From assembly GCA_963728125.1 (NCBI GenBank), contig CAVSIZ010000005.1:138011-202010 (forward strand): a DNA stretch of 64,000 nt, written 5' to 3'. A program made the position numbers and the translations under genes. This DNA is from CAWDCV01 sp963728125 (lineage in GTDB: Bacteria > Actinomycetota > Actinomycetes > CAWDCV01). Below are positions 27,885-36,662 of the stretch, one piece after another (position 1 is the stretch's first letter; the number at the start of each line of letters is the position of its first letter). Under the pieces are notes generated by a model that was not told the origin of the DNA, ran no database searches, and saw only the letters and a list, made by a program, of their open reading frames with translations.

Positions 27885-29075
27885 ATGGCCTACCTGGACC
27901 ACGCGTCGACCACTCCGATGCTCCCGGAAGCGGTCGAGGCCATGACCGCGCAGCTGGGGCGGGTCGGCAATCCCTCCTCCTTGCACGCTGCCGGTCGCCA
28001 TGCCCGCCGTGTCGTCGAGGAGTCGCGGGAGACCCTTGCCCAGGCGCTCGGCGCCCGTCCCAGCGAAGTCGTGTTCACCGGCGGCGGGACGGAAGCCGAC
28101 AACCTCGCCATCAAGGGCCTGTACTGGGCGCGCCGAGCGACCGACGATCGCCGGCGCCGACTGCTGGTCAGCGCCGTCGAGCACCATGCCGTCCTCGACT
28201 GCGCGGTGTGGTTGGCGCAGTCGCATGGTGCCGTCATCGAGTGGTTGCCCGTCGACACCGCCGGTCGCGTCCAGCCCGCGACGTTGAGCAGCGTGCTGGC
28301 TCGAGATGCCGACGACGTCGCGCTCATCAGTGTCATGTGGGCGAACAACGAGGTTGGTACGGTTCAGCCGGTCGCCGAGCTCGCCGAGATCGCGCGTTCG
28401 TACGGCATCCCGATTCACTCCGACGCCGTCCAGGCCGTCGGTTCGCTGCCGGTCGACTTCGCTGCGAGCGGTCTGGACGCTCTGACCATGACCGGACACA
28501 AGTTTGGCGGTCCGCTCGGAGTCGGCGCGCTGCTGCTGTCGCGCGAACTCGCTCCCGTCCCTCTCCTCCACGGCGGCGGCCAGGAGCGCGACGTGCGTTC
28601 CGGCACGGTCGACACCCCGGGTGTCGCCGGCCTTGCTGCGGCTGCGGCCGTTGCTGTCAAGGTGCAGCCAGAACGTGCCGACCACCTGCGCGCGCTGCGC
28701 GACGACCTGGTGGAGCGGCTGCTCCGCGTCGTCCCGGATGCCCAGCTGAACGGCGATCCGAGCAGCGACCTCGATCGGCGACTGCCTGGCAACGCCCACT
28801 TCTCGTTTCCCGGATGCGAGGGCGACGCGCTGCTCATGCTGCTCGACGCGCAGAGCATCGAGTGTTCGACGGGGTCGGCCTGCTCGGCCGGCGTCGCGCA
28901 GCCATCGCACGTGCTGCTCGCGATGGGCTGCAGCGAGGAGCGGGCCCGTGGCTCGCTGCGCTTCTCGCTGGGTCACACCTCGACGCAGGACGATGTTGAC
29001 GCGTTGATCGATGCGCTCGGGCCGGTCGTCGAGCGCGGCCGGCGTGCCGGACTGGTGTCGAGGGCAACCCCGTGA
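27885..29075 (+). CDS. iscS: cysteine desulfurase, NifS/IscS family
   Basis: 396 residues. This PLP enzyme takes sulfur from cysteine. MAYLDHASTTPMLPEAVEAM opens the protein. Other motifs are FTGGGTEADNLAIKG, AVEHHAVLD, SVMWANNEVGTVQPV, HSDAVQAVG and the PLP lysine in MTGHKFGGPLGVGALL. The active-site Cys is in CSTGSACSAG near residue 328. The stop overlaps the mnmA start as GTGA, so the sulfur it mobilises probably goes to tRNA thiolation. TAGACT at 27871-27876 lies 8 nt before the ATG and there is no ribosome site, so a leaderless mRNA is likely. Confidence 0.94.
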   Translation: MAYLDHASTTPMLPEAVEAMTAQLGRVGNPSSLHAAGRHARRVVEESRETLAQALGARPSEVVFTGGGTEADNLAIKGLYWARRATDDRRRRLLVSAVEHHAVLDCAVWLAQSHGAVIEWLPVDTAGRVQPATLSSVLARDADDVALISVMWANNEVGTVQPVAELAEIARSYGIPIHSDAVQAVGSLPVDFAASGLDALTMTGHKFGGPLGVGALLLSRELAPVPLLHGGGQERDVRSGTVDTPGVAGLAAAAAVAVKVQPERADHLRALRDDLVERLLRVVPDAQLNGDPSSDLDRRLPGNAHFSFPGCEGDALLMLLDAQSIECSTGSACSAGVAQPSHVLLAMGCSEERARGSLRFSLGHTSTQDDVDALIDALGPVVERGRRAGLVSRATP

Positions 29076-30157
29076 AGGTTTTGGCCGCCATGTCCGGCGG
29101 CGTCGACTCTGCCGTCGCGGCGGCGCGCGCCGTCGAGGCCGGCCACGACGTCACCGGCGTCCACCTCGCGCTGTCGTCCAACCCGACGTCGTTTCGCTCC
29201 GGCGCTCGCGGCTGCTGCACGCTTGAGGATGCGCGCGACGCCCGACGCGCTGCCGACGTGATCGGCATCCCCTTCTACGTCTGGGATCTCGCCGAGCGGT
29301 TCCGCGCGGATGTGGTCGACGACTTCGTCGCCGAGTACGCCGCCGGCCGCACGCCGAACCCGTGCCTGCGCTGCAACGAGAAGATCAAGTTCGCCGCCGT
29401 CCTCGACAAGGCGCTCGCACTCGGCTTCGACGCGGTCTGCACCGGTCACTACGCCCGGCTACGGGACGGCGCGCTGTTCCGTGCCGTCGACGCGGGCAAG
29501 GACCAGTCGTACGTCCTCGGCGTACTGACGCCCGACCAGATCGCGCACGCGACGTTCCCGCTCGGAGACTCGCTCAAGACAGACGTGCGGCACGAGGCGG
29601 AGCTGCGCGGGCTCGCCGTCGCCGACAAGCCCGACAGCCACGACATCTGCTTCATCGCCGACGGGGATACCGGCGGCTTCCTCGCCGACCGGCTCGGCGC
29701 GGCGCCCGGCAGCATCGTCGACCGTTCGGGAGAGGTGCTCGGCCAGCATGCCGGCACCCACCGCTTCACGGTCGGGCAGCGGCGCGGGCTCCGCATCGAT
29801 CGCCCTGCCGCGGACGGCAAGCCGCGGTACGTTCTCGACATCTCGCCGGTCAGCCGTACGGTCACCGTCGGCGCCGCCGAGGAGCTCGACATCGCTGTCG
29901 TCGTTGCGCAGGCACCGCGATGGTGTGGTCCAGCGCCGATTGCGGCGATTGCCTGCTCGGCGCAAGTGCGCGCGCACGGGCGAGCCGTTCCCGCTATCGC
30001 CGAGGTCGTCGGCGCTGAGGTGCACGTGGAGCTGGACGAGCCCGTCCGCGGCGTCGCGCCGGGGCAAGCCGTCGTCCTCTACGAAGGCGACCGCGTCATC
30101 GGGTCGGCCACGATCTCGTCCACCCGCGCTGCCGTCCGAACGCCCTCGCGTTCGTGA
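29072..30157 (+). CDS. mnmA: tRNA-specific 2-thiouridylase MnmA
   Basis: 361 residues. It thiolates U34 of tRNA Glu, Gln and Lys. The PP-loop is MSGGVDSAVAAARA. The catalytic pair is the Cys of TPNPCLRCNEKIKF and that of DSHDICFIADGDTGGFL. Further motifs are TGHYARL, DQSYVLGVL and HRFTVGQRRGL. The C-terminal beta-barrel is present. The start overlaps iscS as GTGA and the stop overlaps the next gene as GTGA, so the three genes form a coupled operon. Interestingly, both substrate tRNAs (Gln, Glu) are encoded at the end of this window. Confidence 0.95.
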   Translation: MKVLAAMSGGVDSAVAAARAVEAGHDVTGVHLALSSNPTSFRSGARGCCTLEDARDARRAADVIGIPFYVWDLAERFRADVVDDFVAEYAAGRTPNPCLRCNEKIKFAAVLDKALALGFDAVCTGHYARLRDGALFRAVDAGKDQSYVLGVLTPDQIAHATFPLGDSLKTDVRHEAELRGLAVADKPDSHDICFIADGDTGGFLADRLGAAPGSIVDRSGEVLGQHAGTHRFTVGQRRGLRIDRPAADGKPRYVLDISPVSRTVTVGAAEELDIAVVVAQAPRWCGPAPIAAIACSAQVRAHGRAVPAIAEVVGAEVHVELDEPVRGVAPGQAVVLYEGDRVIGSATISSTRAAVRTPSRS

Positions 30158-31203
30158 ACGAGCCGCGTTCGGACACGTCGCTGGGGTGGCAGCGGCCGTG
30201 GGCGCCGGGCAGCGCCACCGGGATCGGCTCGCTCCCCGGCACCGACATCCGCGAGGCCATGCGGCTCGTCCTCGGCGAGCTGCCCGACCTGCCACACGTC
30301 CCTGAGCTGCCCGCACGCGGTCCCGGCGCCGATTTGATCGGTCGAGCCGCCGGGCTTCTCGTCGATATGCCGGTTGACCTCCAGCCGGCCGGCTGGCGGC
30401 TGGTGGATCGACCGAGCGCCGACGAGCGCCGGGCCCGATCGCTACTGGGCGAGGACCTCGACGTCGCCGAGGAGCTCGCTGGCCAGCAGGACGGCCCGTT
30501 CAAGATGCAGGTTGCGGGTCCGTGGACGCTGAGCGCGAGCCTCGAGCTGTCGCGTGGCGAGCGCGCCCTGCACGACCCGGGGGCTGTTCGCGACATCGTG
30601 GCCTCGCTTGCCGAAAGCGTGGCCAGGCTGCTCGCGGACGTGCGCAAGCGGCTTCCGCAGGCCCGGCTGATCCTGCAGCTAGATGAGCCGTCGCTGCCGG
30701 CCGTTCTGCGCGGCCGAGTGCCGACCCAGACCGGGTACGGCACGCTGCGCTCGGTGGAGCCGAACGTCGTCCGGGACGGGCTGCGGATCGTGCTTGACGC
30801 GGCAGGCCCTGACGTCACCGTGCTCGTGCATTGCTGCGCGCCGGACATCCCGATCCCGCTGCTCCGCGCCGCCGGGGCAGCCGTGATCTCGCTCGACCTC
30901 GCGGCCGTGGGCGAGAGAGCTGACGAGGCGCTCGGCCAGGTCGTCGAGGCCGGCGGCGGCCTGCTGCTCGGTGTGGTGCCCGCGACCGACGCAAGGCTGT
31001 CGGACCCCGCGACTACCGTCGCTCCCGTACGACAGCTGTGGCGGCGCCTTGGGCTTCCGGTCGAGACCCTCCCTGACGCGGTCGTGGTGACGCCGACCTG
31101 CGGTATGGCCGGCGCATCGCCTGGTCATGCGCGAGCGGCGATGGCCCGGTGCCGCGAGGCTGCGCGCAGGCTGGTCGACGATCCGGAGGGGAGCGATGAC
31201 TGA
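30154..31203 (+). CDS. MetE C-terminal-like (B12-independent methionine synthase family) protein
   Basis: 349 residues, equal to the C-terminal catalytic half of MetE. It opens ATGIGSLPGTDIREAMRLVLGELPDLPHVPELPARG. The zinc-type positions are seen as VHCCAPDIPIPLLRAAG and VVTPTCGMAGASPGHA. MetE itself uses His/Cys/Glu/Cys zinc ligands, so a zinc site is plausible. From memory the M. tuberculosis counterpart is Rv3015c, also just upstream of ligA and of unknown function. The GTG start overlaps mnmA, and the stop overlaps the ligA start by 8 bp. Whether it makes methionine is not established. Confidence 0.8.
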   Translation: MNEPRSDTSLGWQRPWAPGSATGIGSLPGTDIREAMRLVLGELPDLPHVPELPARGPGADLIGRAAGLLVDMPVDLQPAGWRLVDRPSADERRARSLLGEDLDVAEELAGQQDGPFKMQVAGPWTLSASLELSRGERALHDPGAVRDIVASLAESVARLLADVRKRLPQARLILQLDEPSLPAVLRGRVPTQTGYGTLRSVEPNVVRDGLRIVLDAAGPDVTVLVHCCAPDIPIPLLRAAGAAVISLDLAAVGERADEALGQVVEAGGGLLLGVVPATDARLSDPATTVAPVRQLWRRLGLPVETLPDAVVVTPTCGMAGASPGHARAAMARCREAARRLVDDPEGSDD

Positions 31204-33274
31204 GGAGCTGACAGCTCCATCCACGGTCGCCGAGCGGCACGGCGTGCTGTCGCAGGAGATCGAGGATGCCTCCTACCGCTATCACGTCCTCGACCGGCCG
31301 ACGATCAGCGACGTCGCGTACGACACGCTGATGCGCGAGCTTCAGCAGATCGAGGACGACTATCCCGAGCTACGCACACCCGACTCGCCGACGCAGAAGG
31401 TCGGCAACGTCGTCTCGACACAGTTCACGCCGGTCGATCATCTCGAGCGGATGATGAGCCTCGACAACGTCTTCGCCGATGACGAGCTTGTCGCGTGGGC
31501 GGCTCGCATCGAGCGCGAGGTCGGCAACGCCGAGACGTCCTACGTTGCCGAGCTCAAGGTCGACGGTGTCGCGGTCGACTTGGTCTACGAGCGTGGCCGG
31601 CTCGTCCGGGCAGCGACGCGCGGCGACGGACGTACCGGCGAGGACGTGACCGCGAACGTCCGCACCATCGACGTCGTCCCGGCTCGGCTGGACGGGAACC
31701 CGCCAGAGCTGCTCGAGGTCCGCGGTGAGATCTACTTCCCGGTCGCGCGCTTCGAGGAGCTGAACGCGTCCCTGGTCGAGGCAGGTCGGGCCCCGTTCGC
31801 CAACCCGCGCAACGCGGCCGCCGGATCGCTGCGGCAGAAGGATCCGCGTATCACCGCCACCCGCCCGCTGCGCGTCGTCATCCACGGCGTCGGTGCCGCG
31901 CAGGGATTTCGCCCGAGTCGCCAGTCGGAGGCGTACGAGCTGCTCAGGGAGCTCGGTCTGCCGGTCAGCGACCGCTATGCGGTGTGCCGGGACCTCGCGC
32001 AGGTGCGCGACTACATCGACCGCTACGCGCGAGACCGGCACGCCGTCGAGCACGAGATCGACGGCGTCGTCGTCAAGGTCGACGAGATTGGCCTGCAGCG
32101 CCGCCTCGGCTCGACGTCGCGCGCGCCGAGGTGGGCAATCGCGTTCAAGTACCCGCCCGAAGAAGTCACCACCAAGCTGCTCGAGATCCTCGTCAACGTC
32201 GGTCGTACCGGCCGAGTCACCCCGTTCGGCCGGATGGAGCCGGTGCGCGTGTCGGGCTCGACGGTGGGGATGGCGACCCTGCACAACGCGAACGAAGTAC
32301 GCCGCAAGGGCGTCCTCGTCGGCGACACCGTCGTCCTGCGCAAAGCCGGTGACGTCATCCCAGAGATCGTGGGACCAGTCGTCGATCTGCGCGACGGCAG
32401 CGAGCACGAGTTCGTCATGCCGACCCACTGCCCGGAGTGCGGCACGGAACTGTGGAGGGAGAAGGAATCCGACGTCGACATCCGCTGTCCGAATGCGCGG
32501 TCATGCCCCGCGCAGCTTCGGGAGCGGGTGTTCCACGTGGCGGGTCGCGGAGCCTTCGACATCGAGGTGCTGGGGTACGAAGCTGGCATCGCGCTGCTGA
32601 CCTCGGGCCTGCTGCAGGACGAGGGCGACATCTTCCAGCTCACCGAGGAATCGTTATCCCGCTCGGAGTTCTTCACGAAGAAGGACGGCACGCTGTCGGC
32701 GAACGGCCGCAAGCTCCTCGACAACCTCGAGCAGGCGCGACATCGGCCGCTGTGGCGCGTGCTCGTTGCGCTGTCCATCCGACACGTGGGGCCAACCGCG
32801 GCGCAGGCGCTGGCCCGCGAGTTTCACAGCCTCGACCGCATTCGCGACGCGTCTGCGGAGGAGCTCGCCGCCGCTGACGGCGTCGGCCCGACGATCGCGG
32901 TGTCGATCCGCGAGTGGTTCGACGTCGACTGGCATCGCGAGGTCGTCGAGAAGTGGCGCTCAGCGGGCGTGGAGCTTGCCGACGAGGAGGTCGACGAGCA
33001 GGAGCGGCCGCTGGCCGGGGTGACTGTCGTCGTGACCGGTTCGCTCGACGGCTGGTCGCGCGATGCGGCAACTGAGGCGGTCCAGGCCCGCGGTGGCAAG
33101 GTCACCGGCTCGGTGTCAAAGAAGACTGCCTTTGTGGTAGCTGGCGACAACCCCGGGTCGAAGTACGACCGCGCCCTCGAGATTGGCGTTCCCGTTCTCG
33201 ACGAGGACGGGTTTCGCACGCTGCTCGACAGTGGTCCGGAAGCCGCCGCGAAGGCGGCCGCCGACACGCCCTAG
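31196..33274 (+). CDS. ligA: NAD-dependent DNA ligase LigA
   Basis: 692 residues, the usual length. It seals nicks using NAD. Domain Ia with the YHVLDRPTISDVAYD motif binds NAD. The adenylation motif is AELKVDGVAVDLVY with Lys121. The OB fold has VNVGRTGRVTPFGRMEPV. The zinc finger has CPECGTELW and CPNARSCPAQ (four Cys). Helix-hairpin-helix motifs follow (IRHVGPTAAQALA), and the C-terminal BRCT domain contains GGKVTGSVSKKTAFVVAGDNPGSKYDRA. GGAGGGG precedes ATG 31196. A strong hairpin lies about 70 bp after the stop. Confidence 0.97.
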   Translation: MTEELTAPSTVAERHGVLSQEIEDASYRYHVLDRPTISDVAYDTLMRELQQIEDDYPELRTPDSPTQKVGNVVSTQFTPVDHLERMMSLDNVFADDELVAWAARIEREVGNAETSYVAELKVDGVAVDLVYERGRLVRAATRGDGRTGEDVTANVRTIDVVPARLDGNPPELLEVRGEIYFPVARFEELNASLVEAGRAPFANPRNAAAGSLRQKDPRITATRPLRVVIHGVGAAQGFRPSRQSEAYELLRELGLPVSDRYAVCRDLAQVRDYIDRYARDRHAVEHEIDGVVVKVDEIGLQRRLGSTSRAPRWAIAFKYPPEEVTTKLLEILVNVGRTGRVTPFGRMEPVRVSGSTVGMATLHNANEVRRKGVLVGDTVVLRKAGDVIPEIVGPVVDLRDGSEHEFVMPTHCPECGTELWREKESDVDIRCPNARSCPAQLRERVFHVAGRGAFDIEVLGYEAGIALLTSGLLQDEGDIFQLTEESLSRSEFFTKKDGTLSANGRKLLDNLEQARHRPLWRVLVALSIRHVGPTAAQALAREFHSLDRIRDASAEELAAADGVGPTIAVSIREWFDVDWHREVVEKWRSAGVELADEEVDEQERPLAGVTVVVTGSLDGWSRDAATEAVQARGGKVTGSVSKKTAFVVAGDNPGSKYDRALEIGVPVLDEDGFRTLLDSGPEAAAKAAADTP

Positions 33275-33333
33275 CGGGCAGCGCCCTCCGTGGGCGGTTT
33301 CGCGCCGACGGCCATGGGCAAGCGCAGGAGGCA

Positions 33334-34377
33334 ATGGACGACATCACACACGGGGGGCGCTGCCCCCCGTGTGCCCCCCGACAACCACCCGACCGGCGGC
33401 TGAGCGTCGGCGTGATCGGAGCAGGGTCCGTGGCCGCCCGGCACGTCAGATCGCTCCAGCGGTTGCCGGGCGTGGAGGTCGTCGGCGTAGTCGATACCGA
33501 CGCCGATCGCGCGAACAGCCTCGTTGACGCCGCAGGAGCACCGGCGCGGGCTTTTCCCTCGGTGCCGGCGCTGCTGGAGAGCGGTGTTCTGGACGCCGCT
33601 TACGTCTGCGTGCCGCCGTTCGCGCACGGGCCGACTGAGCTCGCGCTGCTCGGGGCGCGGATCCCGTTCTTCGTCGAGAAGCCGGTCGCTCTCGACCTCG
33701 CGGTCGCCGAGGAGATCGCTGCCGGTGTTCGTGAGTACGGCCTGATCACCGCCACCGGCTATCACTGGCGCTACTACGACACGGTCGAGCATGCCGCCCG
33801 AATCTGCGCCGAGCACCCCGTCGCGCTTGCTGTCGCCACGTGGCTGGACAAGCTGCCACCTCCGGCATGGTGGCCGTACGTCGCTCAGTCGGGCGGCCAG
33901 ATCGTGGAGCAGGCAACTCACGTCATCGACCTGCTGCGAGTCCTCGTCGGGGAGGTCGTCTCGGTCCACGCCGCCGGGAATCGGCTGAACCGCGGGCTGG
34001 ACGGGGACGTCGACGACGCCTGCGCAGCGACGCTCCGCTTCGAGAGCGGTGCTGTCGCGTCCCTCGCGTCTACCAGCCTGCTGGGGTGGAAGCACCGCAC
34101 CCGCGTCGATCTGTTCGCGGACGGGGTGGCCATCCATCTCGCCGAGGACGACCTGCTGGTACGCCGCGTCGACGGCGAGGAGCATCGCGTCCCGGCTACC
34201 GACGCGCGAAGCGCGGCGGATGCGGCGTTCATCGCGGCGGTACGCACTGGCAACCCCAGCGACATTCGGGTGCCCTACGACGAGGCGATGCGAACCCATC
34301 GGGTGGCGACTGCCATCGCGCGAGCGGCCGTTGACGGCAGCGTCGTCGAACTGACGGGGTACCCGCGTGCCGGCTGA
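33334..34377 (+). CDS. Gfo/Idh/MocA family oxidoreductase
   Basis: Up to 347 residues. The Rossmann motif is GVIGAGSVAARHVRSLQRLPGVEVVGVVD. The family motif FFVEKPVALDLAVAEEIAAGV contains the EKP triad lysine. Then come ATGYHWRYYDTVEHA and GGQIVEQATHVIDLLRVLVGEV, with His at the expected catalytic position. Such enzymes oxidise or reduce sugars, inositols or NDP-sugars with NAD(P). The start is uncertain: ATG 33334 has AGGAGG only 2 nt away and the first 20 codons cross a perfect hairpin, whereas conserved sequence begins near 33400. The stop overlaps the next gene by 11 bp. Confidence 0.82.
   Translation: MDDITHGGRCPPCAPRQPPDRRLSVGVIGAGSVAARHVRSLQRLPGVEVVGVVDTDADRANSLVDAAGAPARAFPSVPALLESGVLDAAYVCVPPFAHGPTELALLGARIPFFVEKPVALDLAVAEEIAAGVREYGLITATGYHWRYYDTVEHAARICAEHPVALAVATWLDKLPPPAWWPYVAQSGGQIVEQATHVIDLLRVLVGEVVSVHAAGNRLNRGLDGDVDDACAATLRFESGAVASLASTSLLGWKHRTRVDLFADGVAIHLAEDDLLVRRVDGEEHRVPATDARSAADAAFIAAVRTGNPSDIRVPYDEAMRTHRVATAIARAAVDGSVVELTGYPRAG
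33347..33373 (+). terminator. 12-bp GC-rich hairpin after ligA, inside the 5' end of the next ORF
   Basis: CACACGGGGGGC and GCCCCCCGTGTG are perfectly complementary around a GCT loop. It has the shape of a terminator for ligA, but no T run follows. It lies just after an AGGAGG-CA-ATG at 33326-33336, so it either ends ligA transcription or lies in the early coding region of the oxidoreductase. Confidence 0.6.
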
Positions 34378-35477
34378 GCAGCGGTGGGTGCGCGCCCTGG
34401 TCGTCGAACGGCCGGGCGACCTCATGGTGCGCGAGCTGCCCGACGCGCCGCTGGGGACAGGGATGGCGTGCGTCGACACCCGTTTCAGCGGGGTGTCGCT
34501 CGGAACCGAGCTGACCTGGTTTCGCGGCACGAACCCGATGCAGAACCGGCGCTGGGACGCCGAGCTCGGTCTCTTCCTGCCCGCGGCGCCGGTCGACCCG
34601 TACCCGGTGACGAAGCTGGGGTACATGTCCGTCGGGACCGTGACGGCCAGCCGCACGCCCGCCGTACGGGAGGGCCAGTTGGTCGCGATGACGTACGGGC
34701 ATCGCAGCGGTCACACGGCCGACCCACTGCAGGAACGCTTCGTTGGGCTTCCTGACGACCTCGACCCGCTGCTCGGCGTGTTCGTCGCTCACATGGGTCC
34801 GATCTGCGCGAACGGGCTGCTTCATGCGGCGTCAGACCTCATGGGTGCCGGCGGTCCGTGACCTTGGCGATGGTGTGGCCGACCGTCAGGTCGTGGTCAC
34901 GGGAGCCGGTGTGGTGGGGCTCCTTACGGCCCTATTCGCCCGGCATCACGGCGCGGCGGAGGTGCTGATCGTTGACTCGTCGCCCGAGAGGCTCGAGGTG
35001 GCTGCGGAGCTGGGCTTCGACACCGTCACGGACTCTGCGCCGGACTCCGACGCCGCGCTGGCGGTCAAGCAGCGCTGGGCGCACGGGCCCGGCGATCGCG
35101 GCGCGAGCGTGGTCTTCCAGTGCCGTGGCCAGGCGTCGGCGCTGGCGACGGCCCTGCGCTGCGCCAGGCCGCAGGGCGTGGTGGTCGACCTGGCGTTCTA
35201 CTCCGCTGGAGCCGAGGAAGTGCGGCTGGGCGAGGAATTCCATCACAACGGCCTGGCGCTGCGATGCGCGCAGATCGGACGCGTGCCGCGGGGGCTCGCG
35301 GCCAGCTGGGATCGGGAGCGCCTGTCGCACGCCACGATCGACCTGCTGCGTGCCGAGGGTGAGGCGATCCGGCAACACCTCGTCACCGACGTGGTCGGCT
35401 TCGACGACGCGCCGGCGTTGTTCGCCGAGGTGTCGGATCGCCGTCGCCACGTGGTCGGCGCGGTCCTCACGCCGTGA
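34367..35477 (+). pseudogene. zinc-type (MDR family) dehydrogenase, frameshifted near 34850
   Basis: The first frame gives the catalytic domain start (WVRALVVERPGDLMVRELP, FSGVSLGTELTWFRG, YMSVGTVTASRTPAVREGQ) to HAASDLMG. The frame then changes by +1 and the nucleotide-binding half follows (VVVTGAGVVGLLTALFARHHGAAEVLIVDSS) to 35477. Removing one G in 34848-34852 restores one protein of about 369 residues. The usual structural zinc Cys cluster is not evident, as in several sugar-linked MDR enzymes. It is coupled to the Gfo/Idh/MocA gene, and the two may modify the same sugar-like substrate. Confidence 0.78.
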
Positions 35478-35498
35478 CGTCAACCCACCCGCGGTGGC

Positions 35499-36662
35499 CT
35501 AGGCGGTGAGGACGGGGGACGGGGTCGTGAGGGCGGCGCGGCGGCGCACCTCGTCGTAGAGCGCGAGGTAGCGCTCGGCCATCACGGCGGGGGAGAAGCG
35601 CTCCACTGCGGTGCGCCTGCAGGCTGCCACGTCGATGGCGCCCAGTTGACCGACGGCTTCGGCGAGCCCGTCCTCGTCCTCCGCGATGAAGCCGGTCACG
35701 CCGTGGTCGACGAGGCTCGGCAGCACACCGCGCCGCAGTGCGACCACCGGGGTTCCAGCAGCCATTGCCTCGGCGACGACGGTCGCACCAGGTTCCTCCC
35801 ACTGCACGGGCATGAGCAGTGCTCGGGCACTGCGCAGGAGCGCAGCCTTGTCCGCGCCGCCGACGGACCCGATCCAGCGCACATGGTTGCCGTCGACCAG
35901 CGGAGCGACCTCGTCCCGCCAGTACCGGGCGTCGTCGCCCTCCGCGCCGATCTCCTCGACCTCGGCGAGCGATTCGGCCCGGCCCACCGGCCCGGCCAGC
36001 ACCAGCGGCACGCCGGTGCGATGCGCCACGCGCGCAGCCAAGTGCTGCCCCTTGAGCCGGCAGATCCGGCCGAGCACCAGGACGTGGTCCTCGCGCTCGG
36101 ACACGGGCAAGGGAGGACCGGGCGGGATCGGTGTCGCGAGCGGAACCGCTCCCAGCGACAGGCGCTGGAGCTCAGCGGGCGCTTGCGCGAGCTGCGTCGA
36201 CGACACCCCGTTCACCCAGACCCGGCCGCGACCGTCGAACTCCCGGTAGAACGACGCCGCCCGCTGTGGATCCCAGTGCAATGTGTGCAGCGCCGGTGGG
36301 AACGTCGAGTCGAGAGCGGCAAGAGTCGCCGGCCCCACGATCTCCAGATGGTCGTGGACGATGTCGATGTCGCCGCGTCGCAGCCGGCGAACGACGGCCT
36401 GCATGTGCGCGTGGGCGAGTGCGCCGACCTGGTTGTACGGGCGGTTGAGCGCGTCGAACTGTCCGGTCGCAAAGGCGGACACGACCTCGTCGACGGCGAG
36501 CTCGCTCTCCCCGACGGTCGCGAGCACGACGCGGACCCCGCGGCGGCGGAGCTCCGGAACCAGCGTGGCCACGACGTTCTCCAGACCGCCGTACGCCACT
36601 GGCGGAACGGGGAGCCAGGGCCCGGCATTGACGAGCACGGTGATCGCTGACGCGCGCATCAT
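35499..36662 (-). CDS. glycosyltransferase family 4
   Basis: 387 residues of the GT-B fold. The N-terminus ITVLVNAGPWLPVPPVAYGGLENVVATL carries the Gly-rich acceptor loop. DIVHDHLEIVG is typical. The donor-side motifs are VLVLGRICRLKGQHLAAR, with the Arg/Lys pair that binds the sugar nucleotide phosphate, and MPVQWEEPGATVVAEAMAAGTPVVALRRG, the E-x7-E motif. Its ATG overlaps the gpgS stop as ATGA, so the two are translationally coupled. That pairing suggests it extends glucosylglycerate or its phosphate, by analogy with mycobacterial Rv3032 or with mannosylglucosylglycerate enzymes. The sugar donor is not proven. Confidence 0.85.
   Translation of the reverse strand: MMRASAITVLVNAGPWLPVPPVAYGGLENVVATLVPELRRRGVRVVLATVGESELAVDEVVSAFATGQFDALNRPYNQVGALAHAHMQAVVRRLRRGDIDIVHDHLEIVGPATLAALDSTFPPALHTLHWDPQRAASFYREFDGRGRVWVNGVSSTQLAQAPAELQRLSLGAVPLATPIPPGPPLPVSEREDHVLVLGRICRLKGQHLAARVAHRTGVPLVLAGPVGRAESLAEVEEIGAEGDDARYWRDEVAPLVDGNHVRWIGSVGGADKAALLRSARALLMPVQWEEPGATVVAEAMAAGTPVVALRRGVLPSLVDHGVTGFIAEDEDGLAEAVGQLGAIDVAACRRTAVERFSPAVMAERYLALYDEVRRRAALTTPSPVLTA

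Noticed and set aside
30120..30160. cobalamin riboswitch for the MetE-like gene
   Set aside because: The gene overlaps mnmA with no leader space, so no riboswitch can fit.
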